A program made the translations under genes and the position numbers. The notes below the pieces were generated by a model. It was not told the origin of the DNA and did no database searches. It worked only from the letters and a program-made list of their open reading frames with translations. A DNA stretch of 64,000 nt from Dermatobacter hominis (lineage in GTDB: Bacteria > Actinomycetota > Acidimicrobiia > Acidimicrobiales > Microtrichaceae), in assembly GCF_020715685.1 (NCBI RefSeq), contig NZ_CP085840.1, positions 992,001 through 1,056,000 on the forward strand. Direction: 5' to 3'. Positions 35,862-44,664 of this stretch are shown here, in pieces. Positions within the stretch are counted from its first letter, which is position 1, and each line of letters starts with the position of its first letter.

Positions 35862-35933
35862 ACCCGGCCCGCGGATCGGGTCCGGGCCCGGCCCGCGGAT
35901 CGGGTCCGGACCCGGCTCGCGGATCGGGCCCGG
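35862..35933. repeat. 24-bp tandem repeat, three copies
   Basis: ACCCGGCCCGCGGATCGGG + TCCGG repeats at 35862, 35886 and 35910, with three to four changes. It lies between the proS stop (35963) and rimP, outside coding sequence. Each copy contains the palindromic core CCCG-CGGATC-GGG. Confidence 0.7.
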
Positions 35934-35962
35934 TCGCGGCCCGGGCGGCGAGCTCGGCCGGG

Positions 35963-37399
35963 TCAGTAGGCCCGGGCGACGACGGCGACCAGATCGGGGT
36001 CGTCGACCGAGCGCGGGACGCCGCCGTCGGCGGTGACCAGGCAGCGCACGGTGACGGCGTCGGCCGCCAGGGTGGCCACCCCGCCGTCGGCCAGCGCCGC
36101 CCACGGGATCCGGGCGAACCCCGTGGCGGCGGCCTCGACCGCCTCGGCGACCGTGGCCACGTCGACGGTCCGCGACTCCCGCAGGGCCAGCGCCTGGTCG
36201 TGCAGGTCCTGCTGGATCGACGTCAGGAGCTCGGGCACCCGGGTCGGGAGCTCGGCGATGGGCACCGGCACCTTGCCGGGCTGGTCCCGCCGGACGACCA
36301 CGACCTGGCCCTCGGCCAGGTCGCGGGGGCCGACCTCGATGCGGACGGGCACGCCCTTGAGCTCCCAGTCGGTGGCGCGGCGCCCGAACGGCGTGCTCAC
36401 GCGGTCGTCGAGCTTGGCCCGCACCCCGGCGGCGGTGAGCTGCCCGATGAGGTCGCGCGCCGCGTCGGCGACGCCGCCGTCCTCGTCGCGGACGACGAGC
36501 ACCACCGCCTGCACGGCGGCGAGCCGGGGCGGGACGCGCAGGCCGTCGTCGTCGCCGTGGGCCATGATCAGCCCGCCCATCATCCGGGTGGACGTGCCCC
36601 ACGAGGTCGTCCAGCACAGCTGCTGCGTCCCCGACTCGTCGAGGTAGTCGATGTCGAACGCCCGGGCGAAGTTCTGGCCGAGCTCGTGGCTGGTCCCCAT
36701 CTGCAGGGCCTTGCCGTCGCCCATCATCGCCTCGCACGTGAGGGTGTTGGTGGCGCCGGCGAAGCGCTCCTCGGGGATCTTGACGCCGGTGATCACGGGG
36801 ATGGCCAGGACCTCGACCATGAAGTCCTTGTAGACGTCGGAGAGGATGTAGCGGGCGTAGTCGCGGGCGTCGTCCTCGGTCGCATGGGCGGTGTGGCCCT
36901 CCTGCCAGAGGAACTCGCTCGTGCGCAGGAACGTGCGGGGCCGCAGCTCCCAGCGCACGACGTTGGCCCACTGGTTCAGGAGCAGCGGCAGGTCGCGGTA
37001 GGACTGGATCCACTTCGCCATGAACTCGCCGATGACGGTCTCGGACGTGGGCCGGACCACGACCGGCTCCTCGAGCTCCTTGCCGCCGCCGATCGTCACG
37101 ACCGCCAGCTCGGGGCTGAAGCCCTCGACGTGCTCGGCCTCGCGCTGCAGGTACGACTCGGGGATGAACAGCGGGAAGTAGGCGTTCTCGGCGCCGGCCG
37201 CCTTGATGCGGGCGTCGACCTCGTCGACCATCCGCTCCCAGATCGCGTAGGCGTAGGGCCGGATGACCATGGTCCCGCGCACGGGCCCGTTGTCGGCCAG
37301 CTCCGCCTTGTTGAGCACGTCCTGGTACCACCGGGGGAAGTCCTCGTCCCGGGGCGTCAACACCGGCGCCTTCTGCCGTCCCTGCTTCGCTGCAGCCAT
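35963..37399 (-). CDS. proS: prolyl-tRNA synthetase, short (archaeal/eukaryotic) type
   Basis: Charges tRNA-Pro; 478 aa. It has class II motifs: motif 2 at VVRWELRPRTFLRTSEFLWQEGHTAHAT and motif 3 in GGLIMAHGDDDGLRVPPRLA. The anticodon-binding domain follows, and the protein ends ARAY, the C-terminal Tyr of the archaeal-type ProRS. The Cys pairs of the usual C-terminal zinc site are missing. The bacterial type's inserted editing domain is absent. The ATG (37399) replaces an in-frame ATG at 37489 that would overlap the divergent hydrolase. Edits of mischarged Ala would need a free-standing factor not seen here. Confidence 0.92.
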   Translation of the reverse strand: MAAAKQGRQKAPVLTPRDEDFPRWYQDVLNKAELADNGPVRGTMVIRPYAYAIWERMVDEVDARIKAAGAENAYFPLFIPESYLQREAEHVEGFSPELAVVTIGGGKELEEPVVVRPTSETVIGEFMAKWIQSYRDLPLLLNQWANVVRWELRPRTFLRTSEFLWQEGHTAHATEDDARDYARYILSDVYKDFMVEVLAIPVITGVKIPEERFAGATNTLTCEAMMGDGKALQMGTSHELGQNFARAFDIDYLDESGTQQLCWTTSWGTSTRMMGGLIMAHGDDDGLRVPPRLAAVQAVVLVVRDEDGGVADAARDLIGQLTAAGVRAKLDDRVSTPFGRRATDWELKGVPVRIEVGPRDLAEGQVVVVRRDQPGKVPVPIAELPTRVPELLTSIQQDLHDQALALRESRTVDVATVAEAVEAAATGFARIPWAALADGGVATLAADAVTVRCLVTADGGVPRSVDDPDLVAVVARAY

Positions 37400-37476
37400 G
37401 GCGGCGGAGCCTACCGGTGGCCCACCGCAGCGGACGCGGCCCCTTTCCGGCCGGCCGGTCGCCCTACGCTCGGGCG

Positions 37477-38478
37477 ATGGCTCGATCACCGCTCAAGGTC
37501 GCCGGCGCGATCGCCCTCGGAGCCGGCCTGGTCGCGATCGGCGGCATCGCCGGGCTCGGGTTCGCCGGCCGACGCATCCGCGAGACGGCGCACCCCGACA
37601 CCGACGCGCTGCTGCCGCCGCCCGACGACGTGACCCACCGCACGGTGACGTCGGCCGACGGCGCGGAGATCCACCTGGCCGAGCGCGGCGAGGGCCGGCC
37701 GCTCCTGCTCCTGCACGGCGTCACCCTGCAGTGGTGGGTGTGGGGGGCGCAGTTCAACACCCTCTCCGACCGCTACCGCGTGATCGCCTGGGACATGCGG
37801 GGCCACGGCCGGTCGACCGTCGGCCGCGACGGCATCACGCTCGAGGCCGTCGCCGACGACGTCGCCGCCGTGCTCGAGCAGCTCGACCTCCGCGACGCCG
37901 TCGTCGTCGGCCACAGCATGGGCGGCATGGCGCTCGGGCGGTTCTGCGCCCGCCACGAGGACCTCATGGTCGAGCGGTGCGGCGGCCTGATGTTCCTGGA
38001 CACCAACGCCGCCACCCTCGTGCTGCCGGCCCTGCTCGAGGGCAGCACCCGGGCGCAGGAGATCGTGCGCCGGGCCGCCTACGCCGGGACGAGCCGACCC
38101 CGGGTCCGCTACGCCTGGCCCGACACGAACGCGTCGCTGCTCATGGTTCGCACCGCGTTCGGACGGGAGCCGAGCGCCAAGGCGGTCGAGGACGTGCGCG
38201 GGATGCTCGCCGAGATGGACCACGACCACCTCGTCGCGGCGGGCCGGGCGATCGTCGACCACGACGTCCGCAAGGACCTCCGGCACGTGAAGGTGCCGGC
38301 GATGGTGGTGGTGGGCTCCGCCGACCTGCTGACGCCGGTCAGCCAGGCCAAGGTGCTCGCCTCGGCGATGCCCGGATCGGTCATGCACGTGCTGCCCGGC
38401 GTCGGCCACCAGACGATGCAGGAGGCCCCGGCGCGCTTCGCCGAGCTCGTCGACGAGCTCGCCGCCATGTCCGACTGA
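37477..38478 (+). CDS. alpha/beta-fold hydrolase, membrane-anchored
   Basis: A 333-aa protein. An N-terminal hydrophobic segment (about 8-30, VAGAIALGAGLVAIGGIAGL) may be an anchor or uncleaved signal. The hydrolase core has LLLLHGVTLQWWVWG, VIAWDMRGHGRS, the elbow VVGHSMGGMALGRF (Ser at about 147), VVVGSADLLTPVSQA (acid) and LPGVGHQTMQEAPARF (His). It resembles esterases, haloperoxidase-like and epoxide-type hydrolases without a decisive lid. It starts 78 bases from the divergent proS, and is followed by a cluster of repeats. Confidence 0.8.
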   Translation: MARSPLKVAGAIALGAGLVAIGGIAGLGFAGRRIRETAHPDTDALLPPPDDVTHRTVTSADGAEIHLAERGEGRPLLLLHGVTLQWWVWGAQFNTLSDRYRVIAWDMRGHGRSTVGRDGITLEAVADDVAAVLEQLDLRDAVVVGHSMGGMALGRFCARHEDLMVERCGGLMFLDTNAATLVLPALLEGSTRAQEIVRRAAYAGTSRPRVRYAWPDTNASLLMVRTAFGREPSAKAVEDVRGMLAEMDHDHLVAAGRAIVDHDVRKDLRHVKVPAMVVVGSADLLTPVSQAKVLASAMPGSVMHVLPGVGHQTMQEAPARFAELVDELAAMSD

Positions 38479-38502
38479 CCGCGCCCCCGGGTCGCCGATC
38501 GA

Positions 38503-38677
38503 ACTTGTACGCCCAGGTCACCCATCGAACGGTGTATGCCCGGGACTCGACCTTGTACGCCCGATGTCGCCCATCGAACTTGTACGCCCGGGTCACGCAT
38601 GTGGCGCGTGGCGTACGAGATCGCCGGCGATCGGTGGACTTGTACGCCCGAGTCACGCATGTGGCGTGTGGCGTACA
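38503..38677. repeat. intergenic repeat cluster built on ACTTGTACGCCC
   Basis: TGTACGCCC anchors occur at 38506, 38533 (one change), 38554, 38581 and 38641, spaced 27, 21, 27 and 60. The last two copies share 39 of about 40 bases (ACTTGTACGCCCGGGTCACG... to GGCGTAC). The final unit is bracketed by ACTTGTACGCC and GGCGTACAAGT, an 11-bp inverted pair. It lies between the hydrolase stop (38478) and the ispG stop (38736). Confidence 0.85.
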
Positions 38678-38735
38678 AGTTCGGCGGGGGGCGGCGGGCC
38701 AGGTCAGTCGACCGGCGTCGGCGCCGGTGGCCGGG

Positions 38736-39965
38736 TCAGTCGAAGCGCTTGTGGATCAGGTCGACGCGCTGCTCAGAGGCGTTGGCGTCGGCGCCCTGCT
38801 CGTCGAGCAGGGCGGCCCGGTCCTTCTCGGCCTCACGGCGAGCCTTCTCGACGTCGACGCGGGCCAGCGCGGCCTCGGTGCCGTGCTCGGCGATGAACTC
38901 CGCCCACTCGACCAGCGTGTCGACCATCTCGCCCTCGGGGACGACGGCGACGTTGGTCCCCTTCACGAACAGGTGCCCGCGGTGGCGCCCGGCGGCGATG
39001 CCGATGTCGGCGTCGCGCGCCTCGCCGGGCCCGTTCACCACGCAGCCCATCACCGCGACCTGCAGCGGCAGCTGCTTGTCGGCGAGGGCGTCGCGGGCCT
39101 CCTCGGCCACCTTGATCACGTCGATCTCCGCGCGCCCGCAGCTCGGGCAGGCGATGAGGTCGACGTTCTTGCGCTCGCGGAGCCCGTAGGCCTCGAGCAG
39201 CGCACGACCGGCCCTCGCCTCCTCGACGGGGTCGGCGGTGAGCGAGTAGCGGATCGTGTCGCCGATGCCCTCGGCGAGCAGCGTGCCGATCCCGGCGGTC
39301 GCCTTGATCAGCCCGCCCGGCAGCGGACCGGCTTCGGTGACGCCGAGGTGCAGCGGGTGGTCGGTCGCGTCGGCGAGCTGGCGGTAGGCCTCGATCATCA
39401 GCGGGACGTTCGACGCCTTCACCGAGATCTTGATGAGGTCGAAGCCGACCTCGTCGAAGTACGCGATCTCCTGGAGCGCGGACTCGACCATGGCCTCGGG
39501 CGTCACCCGGCCGCCGTACTTGGCGTAGAGCGCCGGGTCGAGCGAGCCGCCGTTCACGCCGATGCGGATCGGCACGCCGCGGTCGCGCGCCTCGGAGGCG
39601 ACCGCCTTGATGTGCTCGGGCTTGCGGATGTTGCCGGGGTTGAGGCGGAGCCCGTGGACCCCGGCCTCGAGCGCGGCGAGCGCCATCTTGTACTGGTGGT
39701 GGATGTCGGCGACGATCGGCACCGGGCTGCGGGGCACCATGCGGGCGAGCCCCTCGGCCGCCGCCATCTCGTTGCAGGTGCAGCGCACGATGTCGCAGCC
39801 GGCCGCGGCCAGCGCGTAGATCTGCTGCAGGGTGCCGTCGACGTCCGCCGTGCGGGTCGTCGTCATCGACTGGATCGAGATGGGCGCGCCGCCTCCGACC
39901 GCGACGGATCCGACCTCGATCTGTCGGGTGCTCCGACGGGGGAAGGTGACGGCTCCGGCGTCCAC
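38736..39965 (-). CDS. ispG: 4-hydroxy-3-methylbut-2-enyl diphosphate synthase (flavodoxin), IspG
   Basis: A MEP-pathway enzyme, 409 aa. The TIM barrel begins SIQSMTTTRTADVDGTLQQI, with ACTCNEM, IVADIHHQYKMAL, GLRLNPGNI and RIGVNGGSLD. The C-terminal 4Fe-4S domain has IACPSCGRAEID and AVMGCVVNGPGEA (three Cys plus a conserved Glu). It lies 28 bases from the site-2 protease and is in the dxr-protease-ispG cluster found in actinobacteria. Confidence 0.96.
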   Translation of the reverse strand: MDAGAVTFPRRSTRQIEVGSVAVGGGAPISIQSMTTTRTADVDGTLQQIYALAAAGCDIVRCTCNEMAAAEGLARMVPRSPVPIVADIHHQYKMALAALEAGVHGLRLNPGNIRKPEHIKAVASEARDRGVPIRIGVNGGSLDPALYAKYGGRVTPEAMVESALQEIAYFDEVGFDLIKISVKASNVPLMIEAYRQLADATDHPLHLGVTEAGPLPGGLIKATAGIGTLLAEGIGDTIRYSLTADPVEEARAGRALLEAYGLRERKNVDLIACPSCGRAEIDVIKVAEEARDALADKQLPLQVAVMGCVVNGPGEARDADIGIAAGRHRGHLFVKGTNVAVVPEGEMVDTLVEWAEFIAEHGTEAALARVDVEKARREAEKDRAALLDEQGADANASEQRVDLIHKRFD

Positions 39966-39993
39966 GTGTCTCAGCCTACGGGCGGTCGCCCGA

Positions 39994-41667
39994 TCAGATG
40001 GAGACGCCCTTGGTGAGGTCCAGGTACGTGGCGGCGATGAACAGCAGCCCCAGCACCATGATCACCGGATAGGCGACCCTCACCATGTTCGTGACGTCGG
40101 ACAGGTATCGGCGGGTCTGGCGGCGGCGCATCTCCTGGGCCTTCTCGTAGACCGCGATCGCCACGTGGCCGCCGTCGAACGGCAGCAGCGGGATGAGGTT
40201 CAGCACGCCGAGCATGATGTTGAGGCCGATCAGCAGGCCGACGATGTTGCTCCAGCTCTCGGCCGTCAGCTCCGAGCCGAACAGCACGATCCCGAAGATC
40301 GACACCGGCCGCTCCGCGCTGGCCGAGCTGCCCGACTGGGCCGCCGGCGTGGGCGTGTCGACGGTGTCCTGCGGCTCGGACCCGGTGGCGGTCGAGGCCA
40401 GGAAGTCGACGATGTTCGGCGGCCACAGCACCTTGGCGGTCCCGGCGACGGTCGTGCCGATGTACCGGCCGAACTCGGTGACCGACGACCCGACCGCCGT
40501 CGGCAGCGAGTCGGTGATCAGCACGGACTGCTGGCCGACGCCGAGGAACGCGGCGGGCGGCGTGGTGTCCACCGCCTTGCCGAGGTCGACGCTGTGCTCG
40601 GAGCGGGCACCGGCGTCGTCGACCGTCGTGACGGTGAAGGTGCCCTCGTCCAGCGCGTCGCCGGACGCCACGGCGCCGGACACGTCGGCCGACGTCGGGA
40701 CCGCGGTGCCGTTGATCGCGACGACCTGCTCTCCGGCCACGAGACCGGCGCCGTCGACCTGGCCGTTCGACCGCACGGCGCCGACCACGAGCTCGGAGCC
40801 GTTGTCGACGAGCTCGAGGTCCTCGCCGATGGTGCCGATCACCCGGGTCCGCTGGGACAGCGTCACCGGCACCGTCTGCTCCTGGCCGTCGCGGCGGATG
40901 ACGACGTCGACGGTGCCCGGCTCCTCCTTGGCGATGAGCGAGCGGAAGTCGTCGTAGGTGTCGATCTGCTGCCCGTCGAAGCGGACGAGCTCGTCGCCCT
41001 CCTTCAGGCCTGCCGCCTCGGCGGCGCTGCCCGGGGAGATGCTGCCGATCTGCCATCGGTCGCCGTCGGGGTGGCCGATGAACGCGAACTGCACGACGAG
41101 CAGGACGAACGCGATGGCGAAGTGCATGCTCGAGCCGGCGACGGCGACGGCGAGGCGATTGTGGAACGGCGCCTGGCGGTACGTCCGGGCCTCGTCGCCT
41201 GGATCGACCTCCTCCATGGCGGTCATGCCGGGGATCTTCACGTACGCGCCGGCGGGGATCGCCTTGATGCCGTACTCGGTCTCGCCACGGCGGAACGACC
41301 AGATGCGCGGGCCGAAGCCGATGAAGAACTCCGTGACCTTCATGCCCGACCACTTGGCGGCGATGTAGTGCCCCAGCTCGTGCAGGAAGATGATCACGAC
41401 GATCGCCAGGATCACGATGACGATCGGCAGGCCCCGCCAGATCCCGAGGCCGGCCAGCAGCGCGACCAGCGCGCCGAGGCGGAGCGCCCGCGACAGCGGC
41501 GTGCCCATGACGCCGGCCATCTCGGCCTCCTCCTGGGCGAGCATGGCGCCGGTGTGGCCGGGCTCGGTGCCGGGGGACGCGCCGGTCGAGGGGGACGGCG
41601 CGGCCGGATCCGTCGGATCGGTCGGGGTGCCGGCGCCCTCGTCGTGGCGGGGGTCCTGGATGGTCAC
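39994..41667 (-). CDS. M50 site-2 protease, RseP/Rip1-like
   Basis: A membrane metalloprotease of 557 aa. About 45 cytoplasmic residues precede three or four helices. Zinc motif: IIFLHELGHYIAAKW (HExxH), with the third ligand in NLIPLLPFDGGHV (LDG-type). The central extracytoplasmic part has two PDZ-like domains (GSISPGSAAEAAGLKEGDEL; SNGQVDGAGLVAGEQVVAING). It likely cleaves anti-sigma factors. The GTG overlaps the dxr stop (GTGA). Longer than E. coli RseP (450 aa), with a long Ala/Ser/Pro insert before the last helices. Confidence 0.92.
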   Translation of the reverse strand: MTIQDPRHDEGAGTPTDPTDPAAPSPSTGASPGTEPGHTGAMLAQEEAEMAGVMGTPLSRALRLGALVALLAGLGIWRGLPIVIVILAIVVIIFLHELGHYIAAKWSGMKVTEFFIGFGPRIWSFRRGETEYGIKAIPAGAYVKIPGMTAMEEVDPGDEARTYRQAPFHNRLAVAVAGSSMHFAIAFVLLVVQFAFIGHPDGDRWQIGSISPGSAAEAAGLKEGDELVRFDGQQIDTYDDFRSLIAKEEPGTVDVVIRRDGQEQTVPVTLSQRTRVIGTIGEDLELVDNGSELVVGAVRSNGQVDGAGLVAGEQVVAINGTAVPTSADVSGAVASGDALDEGTFTVTTVDDAGARSEHSVDLGKAVDTTPPAAFLGVGQQSVLITDSLPTAVGSSVTEFGRYIGTTVAGTAKVLWPPNIVDFLASTATGSEPQDTVDTPTPAAQSGSSASAERPVSIFGIVLFGSELTAESWSNIVGLLIGLNIMLGVLNLIPLLPFDGGHVAIAVYEKAQEMRRRQTRRYLSDVTNMVRVAYPVIMVLGLLFIAATYLDLTKGVSI

Positions 41668-42821
41668 GCCGCCACCTCCCGGTCGAGCAGCTCCGTGGTC
41701 AGCGCCCGGGCCGCGGCGTCGGCCGCGAGCACGGCGTCGAGCGAGTCGGCGGCGCTGCCGTCCCAGCGGTCGAGCGCCCGCTCGACCAGGTCGGCGATGC
41801 CGCTCCAGGCCACCCGGCCGTCGAGGAACGCGTCGACCGCGACCTCGTTGGCGGCCGACATCCACGCCGGGGCGGTGGCGCCCTCGCGGCCGGCGCGCTC
41901 GGCCAGCGCCAGGCACCGGAAGGTCCCACGGTCGGGCGGCTCGAACGTCAGCTCGAAGGACCGGGTGAGGTCCATGCCGCCGAACGGCGTCCCGATGCGG
42001 TCCGGGTAGGCCAGGGCGTAGCCGATCGGCAGGCGCATGTCGGGCATCGACAGCTGGGCGATCGTGGCGCCGTCGGTGAACTCCGCCATCGAGTGGACGA
42101 TCGACTGCGGGTGGACGACGACGTCGATGTGGTCGTAGTCGACGTCGAACAGCTCGTGCGCCTCGATCACCTCGAGGCCCTTGTTCATGAGCGTCGACGA
42201 GTCGACCGTGATCTTCGGGCCCATGCTCCACGTGGGGTGGGCCAGCGCCTCCTCGCGGGTGACGCCGGCCAGGTCCTCGGCGGTGCGACCGCGGAACGGG
42301 CCGCCCGAGGCGGTGAGCACGATCCGGGCGAGGCGCCGGGTGCCCTCCCCCGCCCGCAGGCACTGGTGGACCGCGCAGTGCTCGCTGTCGACCGGCACGA
42401 TCTCGGCGCCGGGCGTGTCGCGCACCGTCCGCACCACCGGGCCCGCGGCGATCAGCGACTCCTTGTTAGCCAGCGCGAGGCGCTTGCCCGCCTGCAACGC
42501 GGCCATGGTGACCGGGAGCCCGGCGAACCCGACGACCGCGTTGACGGTGACGTCCGCGGTCGCCGCCGCGGCGGCCATGGCGTCGGGACCGCCATCGACC
42601 TCGATGTCGGCGGGCACCAGCTCGCGCAGCTCGGCGGCGCGGGACGCGTCGGCGACGACGACGAGCTCGGGCCGCACCCGTCGGGCCTGCTCGGCGAGCG
42701 CCACCACGTCGGACCCCGCGGCCAGGGACACGATGCGGAACCGGTCCGGCTCGGCGGCCACGACGTCGAGCGTCTGGGTCCCGATGGAGCCCGTGGAGCC
42801 CAGCAGGGCGACGGAGGTCAT
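41664..42821 (-). CDS. dxr: 1-deoxy-D-xylulose 5-phosphate reductoisomerase
   Basis: The first committed MEP-pathway enzyme, 385 aa. NADPH-binding loop SVALLGSTGSIGTQTLDVV is at the N-terminus. Then come LALANKESLIAAG, IVPVDSEHCAVHQCL (metal-binding Asp, Glu), TASGGPFRG, HPTWSMGPKITVDSSTLMNKGLEVIEAHELF and DVVVHPQSIVHSMAEFTDG. The C-terminal helical domain is intact. It precedes the site-2 protease with a four-base overlap. Confidence 0.96.
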   Translation of the reverse strand: MTSVALLGSTGSIGTQTLDVVAAEPDRFRIVSLAAGSDVVALAEQARRVRPELVVVADASRAAELRELVPADIEVDGGPDAMAAAAATADVTVNAVVGFAGLPVTMAALQAGKRLALANKESLIAAGPVVRTVRDTPGAEIVPVDSEHCAVHQCLRAGEGTRRLARIVLTASGGPFRGRTAEDLAGVTREEALAHPTWSMGPKITVDSSTLMNKGLEVIEAHELFDVDYDHIDVVVHPQSIVHSMAEFTDGATIAQLSMPDMRLPIGYALAYPDRIGTPFGGMDLTRSFELTFEPPDRGTFRCLALAERAGREGATAPAWMSAANEVAVDAFLDGRVAWSGIADLVERALDRWDGSAADSLDAVLAADAAARALTTELLDREVAA

Positions 42822-42918
42822 GCGGTGGTCATCGTACCGACGGGTGGACGCCGATCGCCGTGCGGCGGTGGGGCGCCCGGCAGTCCCCTCAGGCGTCCGG
42901 CATCGCCGCAGGGGGCGG

Positions 42919-44631
42919 TCAGCCCCAGATGTCGAACAGCAGCGTGACGAAGTAGGCGGTCGGCAGCACGAACAGCAGGGCGTCGAAGCGGTCCATGACG
43001 CCGCCGTGGCCCGGCAGGATCGTGCCGAAGTCCTTGATCCCGAGGTCCCGCTTCACGAACGACTCGCAGAGGTCGCCGATCGGCGCCACCACCGCGCACA
43101 GCAGGGCGAAGACGAACACGCGGAAGATGTCGCCGCCGATCGGGGCGATGCCGAAGAAGCCCACGACGACGACGGTGACGACCACCGCCACGATGACGCC
43201 GCCGGCGGTGCCCTCGAGCGTCTTGTTCGGGCTGGCGGCCGACAGCGGCGTCCGTCCGAAGTAGCGACCGATGAAGTAGGCGCCGATGTCGTGGCTCACG
43301 GCCACGATCACGGCGGCGATGATCACGCCGATGCCGATGTTCGACGACGCCCCGGCGTCCTCGAGGACCTTGCCGAGACCCAGGAACAGCGTCGCGAACG
43401 ACCCCAGGAACCCGATCCACATCACGCCGAGGAGGGTCACGCCGAGGTTGCGCACCGAGTGCTCCCCCGGTTGCACCCACAGGTACCAGAGCAGACCCAG
43501 CACGACCGTCAGCGTGAGCACGATCGGGTACGCGTCGAGACCCGACGTGTACGTGGCGATCATCAGGCCGACCGTGGACACGAGGCCGAGCAGCCCGGCG
43601 GGCTGGAAGCCACGGGTCTCGACCGTGCCGAAGTACTCGAACGCGGCGGCGCCGACGACGAGGCACGCGAGCACGGTCGTCGCGAGGCCGCCGAGCTTGA
43701 AGCACAGCAGGCCGACGGCGACGAGCACGACGCCGACGGCGATCGCCGTGACGAGGTTGCGGTCGCCGCCCACACCGCCGTCGTCGGAGGGCGGGCCGCC
43801 GTAGTACCCGTCGTCCTCCTCCTCCTGCGCCGGTGGGCGGGTCCGCGTGCGCGTCCGGCGCGTCGAGCGGCGCTCGTCGATCGCCATGACGTCGTCGTCG
43901 GGGGCGAACGCCTCGATGGGGTCGCGATCCGCCTCGGAGTCGAAGAAGAAGTCGTCCTCGGGATCGTCGAGCGGGTCGTCGCCGCCCCCGAGGGCGCCGA
44001 GGCGCGGCGCGTCGTCGAGGAGGTCGTCGAAGTCGGTCTCGACGTGGCGCTCGCCCTCGTCACGCCAGCGCGGCGCCGAGCCGAAGCTGCCGGTCGGCTC
44101 GTCCTCGACGACGTCGTCGCCGATGACGACCTTGGGGACCTGCCCGGTGGGCGGTTCGGTCCAGTGGGGCAGCACGAACGAGTCGTCGGGGGCGGCGAAC
44201 GGGTCCTCCGCGCCGGGCTGCTCGGTGCCCCAGTCGGGCACCTCGTCGGCCGGCGCGTAGGGGTCGGGCTCGTCGGCCGGCTCGAGCTCGTACTCGTCCT
44301 CGGCCGGCAGGGCGCGGGCGTGGCCGTAGCCGCGGGTGCCGGGCTCGTCGTCGGCCCAGCGCGGCTCGTCGGAGCGGGGGCGCACCACCGGCACCTCGCC
44401 GAAGCGATCCGCCGGGTCGTCGCCCTCGTCGCTGGTCGAGATCCGCACCGTCGGCAGGGCCTCGTCGGGCTCCGGCTGGTCGGGCCGGTCGCCGTAGCGC
44501 TTCTCGCCACGCCGCCGGCGGCGGGCGACGTCGGGCCGGCCGGCGGCCTCGGCCGCCTCCTGGGCGCCGATGATGCGCACGCCCTCGGAGCGCGGCTCCT
44601 CCACCCGACCGGGATCGTCGTGGTCCGTCAT
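42919..44631 (-). CDS. cdsA: phosphatidate cytidylyltransferase with long acidic N-terminal extension
   Basis: Makes CDP-diacylglycerol from phosphatidic acid. The C-terminal 270 residues are the enzyme, with eight or so hydrophobic helices and the signature CESFVKRDLGIKDFGTILPGHGG-MDRFDAL (S-x-x-K-R, D-x-K-D, PGHGG-x-x-D-R-x-D). The first 300 residues are charged and Pro/Asp/Glu-rich, with an Arg patch near 280, and not homologous to any enzyme I recognise. The start is ATG at 44631, preceded by GGAGGACTGCG. Upstream ATG (44649) would lack a ribosome site. Typical CdsA is about 270-290 aa. Confidence 0.9.
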   Translation of the reverse strand: MTDHDDPGRVEEPRSEGVRIIGAQEAAEAAGRPDVARRRRRGEKRYGDRPDQPEPDEALPTVRISTSDEGDDPADRFGEVPVVRPRSDEPRWADDEPGTRGYGHARALPAEDEYELEPADEPDPYAPADEVPDWGTEQPGAEDPFAAPDDSFVLPHWTEPPTGQVPKVVIGDDVVEDEPTGSFGSAPRWRDEGERHVETDFDDLLDDAPRLGALGGGDDPLDDPEDDFFFDSEADRDPIEAFAPDDDVMAIDERRSTRRTRTRTRPPAQEEEDDGYYGGPPSDDGGVGGDRNLVTAIAVGVVLVAVGLLCFKLGGLATTVLACLVVGAAAFEYFGTVETRGFQPAGLLGLVSTVGLMIATYTSGLDAYPIVLTLTVVLGLLWYLWVQPGEHSVRNLGVTLLGVMWIGFLGSFATLFLGLGKVLEDAGASSNIGIGVIIAAVIVAVSHDIGAYFIGRYFGRTPLSAASPNKTLEGTAGGVIVAVVVTVVVVGFFGIAPIGGDIFRVFVFALLCAVVAPIGDLCESFVKRDLGIKDFGTILPGHGGVMDRFDALLFVLPTAYFVTLLFDIWG

Positions 44632-44664
44632 CGCAGTCCTCCTACCCAAGTCCTCTGCCGGGGC

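Noticed and set aside
38503-38677. CRISPR array
   Set aside because: Periods are 27, 21, 27 and 60 and the spacers are themselves repeats. There are no cas genes.
38109-38678. Minus-strand frame across the repeat cluster with repeating GVQVR words
   Set aside because: The repeats make a repeating translation, but most of the frame lies against the hydrolase gene 3' end and there is no start with a ribosome site. The DNA repeat is the better description.
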